Shown piece by piece: positions 25,625 to 35,323 of a DNA stretch of 64,000 bases (within the stretch, counting starts at the first letter, position 1; every line of letters starts with the position of its first letter). Source of the DNA: Acidiflorens sp963847715 (lineage in GTDB: Bacteria; Acidobacteriota; Terriglobia; Terriglobales; Acidobacteriaceae); contig CAWKAZ010000012.1 of NCBI GenBank assembly GCA_963847715.1, positions 372,001-436,000 on the forward strand. Reading direction: 5' to 3'. A program made the translations under genes and the position numbers. Under the pieces are notes generated by a model that was not told where the DNA came from, did no database searches, and was given only the letters and a program-made list of their open reading frames with translations.

Positions 25625-25870
25625 ATGAATGAAAATCCGAGTACTACATTGCCTGCAACGGTCGAAAAAATTATTAAACCCCTAACCCCTGATGATCCTG
25701 AGAAAGCCCAGATTTCGATTGAAGGAGCGGACCATCTTTATCGAGAAATTCGGATTGAAAATTCGTTGACGGACGAGAATGGTAATGAAGTGCGCCTGAA
25801 GCCGGGCGCGGAAGTGGAAGTTACGGTAGAAGCGCCACTTACGGCGACCACAAGGACTGGCGACAAGTAG
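25625..25870 (+). CDS. Conserved-looking small hypothetical protein
   Basis: 81 residues with AGGGG five bases before ATG. TLPATVEKIIKPLTPDDPEK, then KAQISIEGADHLYREIRIEN and RLKPGAEVEVTVEAPL suggest one small all-beta domain. I recall similar sequences from soil Acidobacteriota but know no function. No signal peptide, so cytosolic. Read in another frame this stretch falls inside a longer, spurious ORF from 25280. Confidence 0.7.
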   Translation: MNENPSTTLPATVEKIIKPLTPDDPEKAQISIEGADHLYREIRIENSLTDENGNEVRLKPGAEVEVTVEAPLTATTRTGDK

Positions 25871-26202
25871 GTTGGACGAGGTATTTCCCGGCTGTTCCAA
25901 AGCAAAATCGAGCCTTCCCCCCGCTCTACAGGAAACACCTGAGAGGCAGCGTCCGGACATTCATGATAAACACGACATGCTTGGTCGGGTGGTTTCCTTT
26001 AGAACTCGCTCAGTAAATAACATGATTCTATTGGTGCGCCAATCTGAAGATTTGTCGAAGGACCGTCGGTAGTGCGAAAGCCATTTGAATACGTTCTCCC
26101 GCCAAGTGTTGCCTGCTGGCCGCCGATCCAGCGATTGAACCTCGTTCGCCGTAGCGCAATCCCAGATTTTATTTTGCTCCAGTTTCTCTCGGGGAACCCA
26201 CG
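25871..26202. other. Leader region of the poly-HAMP kinase
   Basis: 332 bases with no convincing gene. An imperfect repeat ATTGG-TGCG-CCAAT lies at 26030-26043. The ribosome site before 26203 is CGGGGAA. Promoter presumably here. Confidence 0.4.
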
Positions 26203-29200
26203 ATGAAACGAAACAGTCGAGGAGCGATTGCTGAGGCCAACAGTCAATTGCATGGTGAAAAGACGAATGGCAATTCCGTTCTGGTGAGCGATTCCACGCC
26301 GCCCGACCTGAGCGTGATTCTGGCGGGATTGCAGACCATGCGGGATGGCGACTTTTCCGTCAGACTCCCAGGATCGTGGACTGGGCTGGAAGGCAAGATC
26401 GCGGACACGTTTAACTCCATCGTAGCTGCAAATCAGCAGATGGCGCAGGAGTTGAAGCGCGTAGGGCAGGTGGTCGGCAAAGAGGGAAGAACGCGGGAGC
26501 GACTCCGCTTTCATGAAAGTCGAGGCGCTTGGGGCGACATCGAAGTTTCAGTTAACACGCTCGTCGAAGACTTGCTCCGTCCCACGGCGGAGGTGACCCG
26601 CGCGATCGCTGCCGTGGCGCAGGGAAATTTGACCCAGACAGTCCGCCTCGACGTAGACGGTCGTCCGCTGGAAGGTGAATTTCTCCGCTCGGCCAACATC
26701 GTGAACACGATGATTCAGCAACTCGGCGTTTTCACTGCCGAGGTAACGCGCGTGGCTCGCGAAGTGGGCACCGATGGCAAATTAGGTGGTCAGGCGCAGG
26801 TTCCGGGTGTGGCTGGTACGTGGAAAGATCTGACGGACTCCGTGAACTCAATGGCCAGCAACCTAACTGGCCAGGTGCGAAATATCGCGGAAGTCGCGAC
26901 GGCCGTGGCCAGCGGCGACCTTTCGCGCAAAATTACCGTCGATGTGCGCGGCGAAATTTTACAGCTCAAAGAAGCCATCAACACGATGGTAGATCAATTG
27001 CGTTCGTTCGCGTCGGAGGTGACGCGCGTGGCGCGTGAAGTGGGCACCGACGGCAAACTGGGCGGGCAGGCAGTCGTTGTAGGCGTTGCCGGCACGTGGA
27101 AGGATCTCACCGACTCGGTGAATGCGATGGCCGGGAACTTGACGGCGCAGGTTCGCAATATTGCCGAAGTGACGACGGCCGTCGCGCGCGGCGACTTGTC
27201 GCGCAAAATCACGGTGGACGTGAAAGGCGAAATTCTCGAACTCAAAGACACTATCAACACGATGGTGGATCAACTCAACGCGTTTGCCGGTGAAGTAACC
27301 CGTGTGGCGCGCGAAGTGGGCACCGAAGGAAAACTGGGCGGTCAGGCGCAAGTGCCCGGCGTCGGTGGCACGTGGAAGGATCTTACCGACAACGTCAACT
27401 TCATGGCCAGCAATCTCACCGGCCAGGTGCGCAACATCGCGGAGGTCGCAACCGCCATCGCGAATGGCGACTTGTCGCGCAAGATCACGGTCGATGTGCG
27501 CGGCGAGATCCTCCAGCTGAAAGAGACGCTGAACACGATGGTGGATCAGCTCAACCGCTTCGCAGGAGAGGTGACGCGCGTTGCCCGCGAGGTAGGTAGC
27601 GAAGGCCGTCTGGGTGGACAAGCCAACGTCCCTGGAGTCGCCGGAACCTGGAAAGATCTTACGGATTCCGTGAATTCGATGGCCGGAAACCTAACCGGCC
27701 AGGTGCGCAATATCGCAGAGGTCACCACGGCCGTGGCAAGAGGCGATTTGTCGCGCAAAATTACGGTCGATGTGAAGGGCGAAATTCTCGAGCTGAAGAA
27801 CACCATCAACACGATGTTGGACCAGTTGAACGCGTTCGCTGGTGAAGTGACACGCGTGGCCCGCGAAGTGGGTACGGAAGGCAAGCTGGGCGGACAGGCA
27901 CAGGTTCCGGGCGTGGCCGGCACATGGAAGGATCTCACCGACAATGTGAACTTCATGGCCAGCAACTTGACGGGTCAGGTTCGAAATATTGCGGAAGTCT
28001 CCATGGCCGTTGCGCGCGGCGACTTGTCGCGCAAAATTACGGTCGACGTCCGCGGCGAAATTCTTGAACTCAAAGACACCATCAACACGATGGTCGACCA
28101 ATTGCGATCGTTCGCGTCGGAAGTGACGCGCGTGGCCCGCGAAGTCGGCACCGACGGAAAACTAGGCGGGCAGGCTCAGGTTCCCGGCGTCGGAGGCACG
28201 TGGAAGGATTTGACGGATTCTGTCAACTCGATGGCCAGTAACCTGACCGGCCAGGTGCGTAACATCGCCGAAGTTTCGACTGCGATTGCCAGCGGCGATC
28301 TATCGAAGAAGATCACGGTAAACGTCAGCGGCGAAATCCTGCTGCTGAAAGAAACCATCAACACGATGGTGGATCAGCTGAACGCATTCGCCGGCGAGGT
28401 GACACGCGTGGCGCGCGAAGTCGGTACAGAAGGGCGTCTCGGCGGACAGGCGAACGTCCCGGGCGTGGCAGGAACGTGGAAGGATTTGACCGACTCTGTG
28501 AACTCGATGGCTGGAAACCTGACGGGCCAGGTGCGCAACATCGCCGAGGTCACCACGGCCGTGGCGAGAGGCGACTTGTCACGCAAGATCACCGTCGATG
28601 TGAAGGGCGAAATTCTCGAGCTCAAGAACACGATCAACACGATGGTGGATCAGTTGAACGCGTTCGCCGGCGAAGTCACACGCGTGGCGCGCGAAGTGGG
28701 TACGGACGGAAAGCTCGGCGGACAGGCGCAGGTGCCGGGCGTCGCCGGAACCTGGAAGGATCTCACCGACAACGTGAACTTCATGGCCAGCAACCTGACG
28801 GGCCAGGTGCGAAATATCGCCGAAGTCGCGACCGCTATTGCGAATGGCGATCTCTCCAAGAAAATCACAGTCGACGTGCGCGGAGAAATCCTCCAACTCA
28901 AAGAAACGCTGAATACGATGGTCGAGCAACTACGCTCCTTTGCCGCCGAAGTGACACGCGTGGCGCGTGAAGTAGGCAGCGAAGGCCGGCTCGGTGGACA
29001 GGCCAACGTGTCTGGCGTGGCGGGAACGTGGAAGGATTTGACCGACTCCGTGAACGCAATGGCTGGCAACTTGACGGGACAGGTCAGAAATATTGCCGAG
29101 GTGACCACGGCTGTCGCACGCGGCGACTTGTCGCGCAAAATCACGGTGGACGTGAAGGGCGAAATTCTCGAACTCAAGAACACCATCAATACGATGGTGG

Positions 29201-32200
29201 ACCAACTCAACGCCTTCGCGGCTGAAGTGACGCGTGTGGCCCGCGAAGTCGGCACAGAAGGAAAACTCGGTGGACAAGCGCAGGTCCCGGGCGTGGCCGG
29301 TACTTGGAAGGATCTTACTGACAACGTGAACGTGATGGCTGCCAACCTGACAGAACAGGTGCGCGGCATTGTGAAGGTCGTCACCGCGGTTGCGAACGGT
29401 GAGCTGACGCAAAAGCTGACGGTGAACGCGAAGGGTGAGGTTGCGGCTCTCGCGGAAACCATCAACAATATGACCGGCACGCTAGCCACTTTTGCCGATC
29501 AGGTTACGACGGTGGCACGCGAAGTCGGCGTGGAAGGCAGGCTTGGTGGTCAGGCAAACGTGCCCGGTGCAGCCGGTACGTGGAAAGATCTCACCGGCAA
29601 CGTCAACCTGCTGGCCGATAACTTGACCAACCAGGTGCGAGCGATTGCAGAGGTCGCGACCGCGGTCACCAAGGGCGATCTGACGCGATCCATTCAGGTG
29701 GAAGCCAGCGGCGAAGTGGCGGAGTTGAAAGACAACATCAACACGATGATCGACAACCTCCGCCTGACGACCGACCGCAACACCGAACAGGATTGGCTGA
29801 AGACGAACCTGGCCCGGTTCACCGGCATGTTGCAGGGGCAGCGCGACCTGGCGACGGTGGGCCGCATGCTTTTATCTGAACTAGCCCCGCTGGTGAGTGC
29901 GCAGCAAGGCGTCATTTATCAGATGGGTTCGGAGGAATCTGCGGAAATGGTTCTATTGTCAGCTTTCGCGGGCGATGGCGAGGATGGGCACTTGCGGAGG
30001 TTGAAGATCGGCGAAGGGCTGGTGGGGCAATGCGCCTCCGAGAAACGCCGCATGCTGATCTCGGAGCTGCCGCCGAACACGGTTTCGATTCGTTCGGGGC
30101 TCTTCGAAGCTGTTCCACGCAACGTGATCGTGTTGCCAGTGCTGTTCGAGGACCGCGTCAAAGCAGTGATTGAGTTGGCGTCGCTGGGTGCATTTACAAC
30201 CTCTCATCTGGCGTTTCTGGAGCAGTTAACCGCGAGCATCGGCATCGTGCTCAACAGTATTGAAGCCACGATGCAGACCGAAGGCCTGTTGAAGCAGTCG
30301 CAGCAATTGGCGACCGAACTCCAGATGCAGCAGAAAGAATTGCAGCAGACCAACGAGCAACTGGCGCAAAAGGCCCAGCAGTTGGCGGAACAGAACGTCG
30401 AAGTGGAGCGAAAGAATCAGGAAATCGAGCAGGCCCGCCGCGCGTTGGAAGAGAAGGCGAAGGAACTCGCTCTGACCTCGAAATACAAATCGGAATTCCT
30501 CGCGAACATGTCACACGAGTTGCGCACGCCGCTTAACAGTATTCTGGTGCTCGGCCAGCAACTCAGCGACAATCCGGACGGAAACCTGACGCCGAAGCAA
30601 GTTGAGTTCTCGCGCACGATTCACGGCGCAGGAACTGATCTCCTCAACCTCATTACCGACATTCTCGATTTGTCGAAGATCGAATCGGGCACTGTTTCGG
30701 TGGAGGCGGAAGAGGTCTTCGTCGCCAGCTTGTTGGATACGATCGAGCGTCCGTTCCGGCACGAGGCGGAGAACCGGCGCCTGACCTTCGAGGTGCAAAC
30801 CGATCCAAACCTTGCACGCAGCGTGGTCACAGACTCGAAGCGTCTGCAGCAGGTGTTGAAGAATCTGTTATCGAATGCGTTCAAGTTCACCGAACTCGGA
30901 GGCGTTCGCTTGTCGGTGTCGGTGGCCAAGAGCGGCTGGAGCGAGGATCACCCCATTCTCGGAAAAGCCGCGACCGTGGTCGCCTTCGAGGTTGCCGACA
31001 CCGGCATCGGCATTCCGTACGACAAGCAACGCATTATCTTCGAGGCGTTCCAGCAGGCCGACGCGGGTACTAGCCGCAAGTACGGCGGAACAGGACTCGG
31101 ACTCGCAATCAGCCGCGAACTGGCCAGCCTGCTCGGTGGAGAAATCCAGTTGCGCAGCGCTCCAGGCCGGGGCAGCACCTTCACCCTGTACCTACCGCAG
31201 ACTTACGTGGGCCCATCGAGTGCTGCGATGCTCGAACGTCGGCCTTCATTCGCATCGCCATCGCAGTTAGCTGTTGCGGGCGTGCCAGAACATGTGATCG
31301 AGAAAATTCCCGACGACCGGGACGATCTGCATCCGGACGACGCGATTCTATTGATTGTGGAGGACGACCCGCACTACGCGAGAGTGTTGTGTGACCTGTC
31401 ACGCGACCGGGGCTTTAAAGTCCTTGTGGCGTTGCGTGGGGCGGAGGCGCTCGCTTTAGCGCGTCAATATCATCCAACCGCTGTGTCGCTCGATGTCTTC
31501 CTGCCGGACATGCTCGGCTGGACGGTTCTGAACCATCTCAAGCAGGATCCGGCCACCCGGCACATCCCGGTGCAGATGCTGACGCTCGATGAGGATCGTC
31601 ATCATGGATTAGCGCGCGGGGCATTTTCTTTTGTTACGAAGCCGACCACGCCGCAAGGTCTGGAAAGCGCATTGGCTCGAATCAAGGAGTACGCCGCTCC
31701 GCGAAGAAAACGGCTGCTGGTGGTGGAAGACAATCCAGCCGAGCAAATGAGCATTCGGGAACTGCTGGGTTATGACGATATCGACGTTACGGTCGTTTCG
31801 ACAGGCGAAGACGCGGTGCGCACGGTGAATGAGCAATCCTTCGACTGCGTGGTTCTGGACCTGCGTCTGCCCGATATTTCCGGCTTCGATGTTCTCGAGC
31901 GCTTCCGCGACACGGAGTCGCTCGGCGATTTGCCGGTGGTCGTGTTCACGGGCAAAGAACTTTCTCCGGAAGAAGACGCGCGCCTGCATGCACTGGCGCG
32001 CAGCGTGGTGGTGAAGGGAGTGGAGTCTCCTGAACGCCTGCTCGATGAAACCGCATTGTTTCTGCATCGGGTTGTCGCCGATCTCCCGGTTGAAAAGCAA
32101 AGAATGCTTGACCGGTTGCATCACTCAGACGATGCACTGATCGGAAAGAAAGTATTGGTGGTCGACGATGACGTGCGCAACATCTTTGCGCTCAGCAGCG

Positions 32201-32511
32201 TGATTGAGCGCCGCGGCATGACGGTAATCACAGCGGGAACCGGCCGCGAGGCAATTGCGAAACTCGAGTCGACTCCGGGGGTTGCCATCGTGCTGATGGA
32301 CATCATGATGCCCGAGATGGACGGTTACGAGACTATGCGGGTGATCCGGCAGAACGTGTCGTTCCAGCGTCTGCCCATCATTGCTCTGACAGCGAAGGCA
32401 ATGAAAGGCGATCGCGAGAAGTGCCTTGAAGCGGGAGCGTCCGAGTACCTGGCGAAGCCCGTGAATACCGAGCAATTGCTATCGTCGCTGCGAATGTGGC
32501 TGCACAGATAG
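26203..32511 (+). CDS. Giant poly-HAMP hybrid histidine kinase with three receivers
   Basis: 2102 residues, no membrane helix. A degenerate HAMP-like stretch (35-179) precedes eleven 92-residue HAMP repeats (180-1191; core EVTRVAREVG, GTWKDLTD, GQVRNIAEV, GDLSRKITVDV, LKxTINTMVDQL). Then a GAF domain (1203-1349), coiled coil (1350-1425), HisKA with FLANMSHELRTPLN (His1438), HATPase_c (1540-1665; FKFTELGG, ADTGIGIP, GGTGLGLAIS), and three receivers with Asp1764, Asp1886 and Asp2033. The design is that of fungal group III (Nik1/Os-1) osmosensor kinases, which have five to six repeats, plus two extra receivers. Likely a cytosolic stress kinase with internal phosphorelay. Followed 50 bases later by another kinase. 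Confidence 0.93.
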   Translation: MKRNSRGAIAEANSQLHGEKTNGNSVLVSDSTPPDLSVILAGLQTMRDGDFSVRLPGSWTGLEGKIADTFNSIVAANQQMAQELKRVGQVVGKEGRTRERLRFHESRGAWGDIEVSVNTLVEDLLRPTAEVTRAIAAVAQGNLTQTVRLDVDGRPLEGEFLRSANIVNTMIQQLGVFTAEVTRVAREVGTDGKLGGQAQVPGVAGTWKDLTDSVNSMASNLTGQVRNIAEVATAVASGDLSRKITVDVRGEILQLKEAINTMVDQLRSFASEVTRVAREVGTDGKLGGQAVVVGVAGTWKDLTDSVNAMAGNLTAQVRNIAEVTTAVARGDLSRKITVDVKGEILELKDTINTMVDQLNAFAGEVTRVAREVGTEGKLGGQAQVPGVGGTWKDLTDNVNFMASNLTGQVRNIAEVATAIANGDLSRKITVDVRGEILQLKETLNTMVDQLNRFAGEVTRVAREVGSEGRLGGQANVPGVAGTWKDLTDSVNSMAGNLTGQVRNIAEVTTAVARGDLSRKITVDVKGEILELKNTINTMLDQLNAFAGEVTRVAREVGTEGKLGGQAQVPGVAGTWKDLTDNVNFMASNLTGQVRNIAEVSMAVARGDLSRKITVDVRGEILELKDTINTMVDQLRSFASEVTRVAREVGTDGKLGGQAQVPGVGGTWKDLTDSVNSMASNLTGQVRNIAEVSTAIASGDLSKKITVNVSGEILLLKETINTMVDQLNAFAGEVTRVAREVGTEGRLGGQANVPGVAGTWKDLTDSVNSMAGNLTGQVRNIAEVTTAVARGDLSRKITVDVKGEILELKNTINTMVDQLNAFAGEVTRVAREVGTDGKLGGQAQVPGVAGTWKDLTDNVNFMASNLTGQVRNIAEVATAIANGDLSKKITVDVRGEILQLKETLNTMVEQLRSFAAEVTRVAREVGSEGRLGGQANVSGVAGTWKDLTDSVNAMAGNLTGQVRNIAEVTTAVARGDLSRKITVDVKGEILELKNTINTMVDQLNAFAAEVTRVAREVGTEGKLGGQAQVPGVAGTWKDLTDNVNVMAANLTEQVRGIVKVVTAVANGELTQKLTVNAKGEVAALAETINNMTGTLATFADQVTTVAREVGVEGRLGGQANVPGAAGTWKDLTGNVNLLADNLTNQVRAIAEVATAVTKGDLTRSIQVEASGEVAELKDNINTMIDNLRLTTDRNTEQDWLKTNLARFTGMLQGQRDLATVGRMLLSELAPLVSAQQGVIYQMGSEESAEMVLLSAFAGDGEDGHLRRLKIGEGLVGQCASEKRRMLISELPPNTVSIRSGLFEAVPRNVIVLPVLFEDRVKAVIELASLGAFTTSHLAFLEQLTASIGIVLNSIEATMQTEGLLKQSQQLATELQMQQKELQQTNEQLAQKAQQLAEQNVEVERKNQEIEQARRALEEKAKELALTSKYKSEFLANMSHELRTPLNSILVLGQQLSDNPDGNLTPKQVEFSRTIHGAGTDLLNLITDILDLSKIESGTVSVEAEEVFVASLLDTIERPFRHEAENRRLTFEVQTDPNLARSVVTDSKRLQQVLKNLLSNAFKFTELGGVRLSVSVAKSGWSEDHPILGKAATVVAFEVADTGIGIPYDKQRIIFEAFQQADAGTSRKYGGTGLGLAISRELASLLGGEIQLRSAPGRGSTFTLYLPQTYVGPSSAAMLERRPSFASPSQLAVAGVPEHVIEKIPDDRDDLHPDDAILLIVEDDPHYARVLCDLSRDRGFKVLVALRGAEALALARQYHPTAVSLDVFLPDMLGWTVLNHLKQDPATRHIPVQMLTLDEDRHHGLARGAFSFVTKPTTPQGLESALARIKEYAAPRRKRLLVVEDNPAEQMSIRELLGYDDIDVTVVSTGEDAVRTVNEQSFDCVVLDLRLPDISGFDVLERFRDTESLGDLPVVVFTGKELSPEEDARLHALARSVVVKGVESPERLLDETALFLHRVVADLPVEKQRMLDRLHHSDDALIGKKVLVVDDDVRNIFALSSVIERRGMTVITAGTGREAIAKLESTPGVAIVLMDIMMPEMDGYETMRVIRQNVSFQRLPIIALTAKAMKGDREKCLEAGASEYLAKPVNTEQLLSSLRMWLHR
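26740..29775 (+). repeat. Eleven in-frame 276-base tandem repeats (HAMP array)
   Basis: 3036 bases, exactly 11 x 276, each coding one 92-residue HAMP unit. Units 1-5 and 6-10 match in order by type (SVNSMASNLT, MAGNLT, NVNFMASNLT, GSEGRLGGQAN plus MAGNLT, GTEGKLGGQAQ), so a 1380-base block seems duplicated (26740-28119 and 28120-29499). Unit 11 is the most divergent. Confidence 0.9.
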
Positions 32512-32561
32512 TGGTGATTGACTGCGGGCGTTGAGTTCTCGGATCGGGCACGGAGAGAACA

Positions 32562-34184
32562 ATGGGTAGCGACGAAAAAGTTAACATTCTCATGGTGGAT
32601 GACCAGCCTGGCAAGCTGCTCAGCTATGAGGTCATGCTCGCCGAGTTGGGCGAGAACCTCATCAAGGCGACCTCCGCGAAAGAAGCTCTCGAAATTCTGC
32701 TGAAGACTGACGTGGCGGTTGTGCTCATGGATGTGAGCATGCCAGAACTCGATGGCTTCGAGCTAGCCACGATGATTCGCCAGCATCCGCGTTTTCAAAG
32801 GACAGCGATCATCTTTATCTCTGCGGTGCATTTAACCGATCTGGACCGGCTCAAGGGTTACGAGCACGGTGCAGTGGATTACATTTCGGTGCCGGTGATT
32901 CAAGAACTTCTGCGAGCGAAGGTCCGCGTATTCGCGGAATTGCACCGGAAGACGCGGCAACTGGAGGCGCTGAATCGTGATCTGGAGCGCCGCGTTACTG
33001 AACGCACTGAGGAGCTAGCATCGAAGGCGGAATTGCTGCTGCAACTCAACTTCAAACTAGCGAGTAAGAACCAGGAACTCGATGCGATCGTGAGCACCGC
33101 GCCAGATGTCATCTTCAGCAGTCAGGGCGACGGCTGCTACGAGTATGTCAGCGAACGCTTCCACGACTATACAGGCACCTCGGCTGCGAGCAAGAGCGTG
33201 CGTTGGATGGACTACGTGCACCCTGACGATATCGAACGCAGCCGGGCTGGCTGGCTCGATGCGATTCAAGGTGGGGGACAGTACGAATCCGAGTACCGGC
33301 TGCGCTCGAAAGACGGCGGCTATCACTGGTTTCGGTCCCGGGCCGTTCCGATTAGAGATATGGAAGGGAAGATCGTGAAATGGTATGGAACCTGCTCCGA
33401 CATTCACGACAGCAAAATGCTGGAGCAGTCCATCCGCGATAACACCGTGGAATTGGAAAAAATGGTGGATCGGCGCACGGACGAATTGCGGCGGCTTTCC
33501 GTGCGCCTGATGTCGGCGCAAGACCAGGAGCGGCGTCGCATCGCGCGCGATCTTCATGACGGACTGGGGCAAGAACTCGCGGTGGCGAAGATGGTGTTGG
33601 ACAAGATACTTCTGGATAGCGCGGCAAAGCCGCCGGACTCAATCGTACAAGCCACTAGCATGATTGATCGCGCGATCCAGCAAGTCCGTACGATGTCGCA
33701 TCTCTTGCACCCGCCATTGCTCGATGAAGTTGGACTATTCTCAGCACTGGCCTGGTACACGGAGGGCCTCACCAAACGGAGCGGCATCGAAACTTTTCTG
33801 GATGTACAACCGCCAGAGTTTCCCCGGCTGGGACCGGAAATCGAGACGGCGATTTTTCGCATTGTGCAAGAGGCGCTCACCAACGTATTCCGGCACTCGG
33901 AAGCGAGCAAGGTGTGGATCAGCTTGCATCAAACGGGTGACGCAATCAACGTGACGGTGCTTGACGACGGTAAGGGAATTGACGGACCCATCGCCGAACT
34001 GCGCCCGGAAAGAGTCGGCGTCGGCATCGGCGGAATGAAACAGCGCGCCAAGGAATTTGGGGGCGAGCTGCGATTATCCAATGCAACTCCGGGAACACTG
34101 CTGGAACTGATGCTCCCGGTGAATTTAGCGCTGCGTGAGCCGAGTGCCATGCTCGAGGAAGTGCATAACGACGGATATGCATGA
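32562..34184 (+). CDS. REC-PAS-HisKA_3 histidine kinase
   Basis: 540 residues, soluble. N-terminal receiver (ILMVDDQPGKLLSYE, Asp57 in VVLMDVSMPELDG, then SAVHLTDLDRLKGYEHGAVDYISVP), coiled coil (120-175), PAS/PAC (180-300: LDAIVSTAPDVIFSSQGDG, YHWFRSRAVPIRDMEGKI), HisKA_3 (RRIARDLHDGLGQ, His332), SHLLHPPLLDEVGLFSAL and HATPase_c (NVFRHSEAS, LDDGKGIDG, GIGGMKQRAKEFGG). The receiver first suggests it takes phosphate from the upstream hybrid kinase and relays the signal to NarL-type regulators. Same operon as the poly-HAMP kinase. Confidence 0.9.
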   Translation: MGSDEKVNILMVDDQPGKLLSYEVMLAELGENLIKATSAKEALEILLKTDVAVVLMDVSMPELDGFELATMIRQHPRFQRTAIIFISAVHLTDLDRLKGYEHGAVDYISVPVIQELLRAKVRVFAELHRKTRQLEALNRDLERRVTERTEELASKAELLLQLNFKLASKNQELDAIVSTAPDVIFSSQGDGCYEYVSERFHDYTGTSAASKSVRWMDYVHPDDIERSRAGWLDAIQGGGQYESEYRLRSKDGGYHWFRSRAVPIRDMEGKIVKWYGTCSDIHDSKMLEQSIRDNTVELEKMVDRRTDELRRLSVRLMSAQDQERRRIARDLHDGLGQELAVAKMVLDKILLDSAAKPPDSIVQATSMIDRAIQQVRTMSHLLHPPLLDEVGLFSALAWYTEGLTKRSGIETFLDVQPPEFPRLGPEIETAIFRIVQEALTNVFRHSEASKVWISLHQTGDAINVTVLDDGKGIDGPIAELRPERVGVGIGGMKQRAKEFGGELRLSNATPGTLLELMLPVNLALREPSAMLEEVHNDGYA

Positions 34185-34293
34185 ACTCGGCATCACCGCG
34201 ATCTAACTGACGAGATTCTGCAGGAAATCCCCTAAGGTCCACTGCAACAGGCTTGAGTACGTAAACCGCTCCTTGCCCTAACGCATCTACCGT

Positions 34294-34314
34294 ATGGCCC
34301 GAATTTCGAGCCAT
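34294..34314. promoter_or_regulatory. Near-perfect 21-base palindrome upstream of tonB-like gene
   Basis: ATGGCCCGAATTTCGAGCC plus AT: nine of ten arm pairs match around a central T. It ends 25 bases before the ATG at 34340, a position suited to a repressor site overlapping the promoter or leader. Confidence 0.5.
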
Positions 34315-34339
34315 TGGTAGAAAAGGTTAAGGAGCGTCC

Positions 34340-35323
34340 ATGTCTTATCAGCCAGAGCCCGCCCACGAACTCTCTCCGCTCTCTTCGTCGGAAGTTCTCA
34401 ATGTTCTTTATAAAGATCGGATGAGAGTGGCGGCTCGGTCGGCAGGGGTACGGGCGTCACAAACGAACGTCGGGCGGATGAAATCGGCGGGGCCCGATGC
34501 CATCTGGGGGCAATACAACAACTACCGGTCGAATGGTCTGGCAGTCTCAGCCGTCGTACATGCCGCTTTGATCGCTCTGATATTGGCTGGCGCGGCGGTT
34601 GCGCCCAAGGTAGTTCCAGTCAAGCCACATGAAACCGTGACTTTGATAGCGCCTTCGCCAGATTCTTATGCTTTGCCGGTTTCGACGAAAATCGCCAGCG
34701 GCGGGGGCGGGGGCGGAGAGCACGAGCGACTGACTGCACCGAAGGGAAAATTGCCCAAGGCGGCGATGCAGCAGCTTACTCCTCCACAGATTGTCGTACG
34801 CAATGAAAAACCGAAGCTCGTAGCCGAGCCCACGGTGGTGGTTCCTCCGCAGTTACACATTGCTGATAATCACCTCCCCAACCTGGGGAATCCGAGCGCT
34901 GTTCCTCTACCTTCCGCGCCGCCTTCGAACGGTATCGGCTCGGGTGGCGGAATCGGCTCGGGGTCTGGCAGCGGCGTCGGAGTGGGTCGTGGGCCGGGAG
35001 TGGGTAACGGCAGCGGTGGCGGAATCGGCGGAGGGGTCTTCAAGGTTGGAGGCGGTATTTCAGCTCCGCAGGCAGTTTCCACTCCTGACCCGGAATATAC
35101 CGAAGAAGCTCGATTGGCGAAGACTCAGGGCACCTGCATCCTGTGGCTCATCGTCGACGAAAAAGGACAGCCTCGCAACATCCGAGTGGTTCGCGGTCTC
35201 GGATATGGACTCGACGCAAAAGCGATTCAAGCTGTCCAGCAGTGGCGTTTTCAGCCCGCGTTGAAAGATGGCAAGCCCGTAAACGTGCAGATCAGTGTCG
35301 AAGTCGGATTCCATCTTTACTGA
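34340..35323 (+). CDS. TonB-family protein
   Basis: 327 residues. A cytosolic N-terminus of about 65 residues, one TM (LAVSAVVHAALIALILAGAAV), a periplasmic linker with Pro, and a Gly/Ser-rich spacer (GIGSGGGIGSGSGSG, VGVGRGPGVGNG), then the TonB C-terminal domain (ISAPQAVSTPDPEYTEEARLAKTQG, LWLIVDEKGQPRNIRVVRGLGYGLD, QAVQQWRFQPALKDGKPV). Transduces proton-motive energy to outer membrane receptors or acts as a structural partner. No ExbB/ExbD nearby. AAGGAG lies upstream of ATG. The long N-terminal cytosolic part is unusual for TonB, where it is normally about 10-30 residues. Confidence 0.85.
   Translation: MSYQPEPAHELSPLSSSEVLNVLYKDRMRVAARSAGVRASQTNVGRMKSAGPDAIWGQYNNYRSNGLAVSAVVHAALIALILAGAAVAPKVVPVKPHETVTLIAPSPDSYALPVSTKIASGGGGGGEHERLTAPKGKLPKAAMQQLTPPQIVVRNEKPKLVAEPTVVVPPQLHIADNHLPNLGNPSAVPLPSAPPSNGIGSGGGIGSGSGSGVGVGRGPGVGNGSGGGIGGGVFKVGGGISAPQAVSTPDPEYTEEARLAKTQGTCILWLIVDEKGQPRNIRVVRGLGYGLDAKAIQAVQQWRFQPALKDGKPVNVQISVEVGFHLY

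Noticed and set aside
28650..29489. Long minus-strand frames across the HAMP array
   Set aside because: They repeat with the same period as the plus-strand repeats and only mirror their codon pattern.
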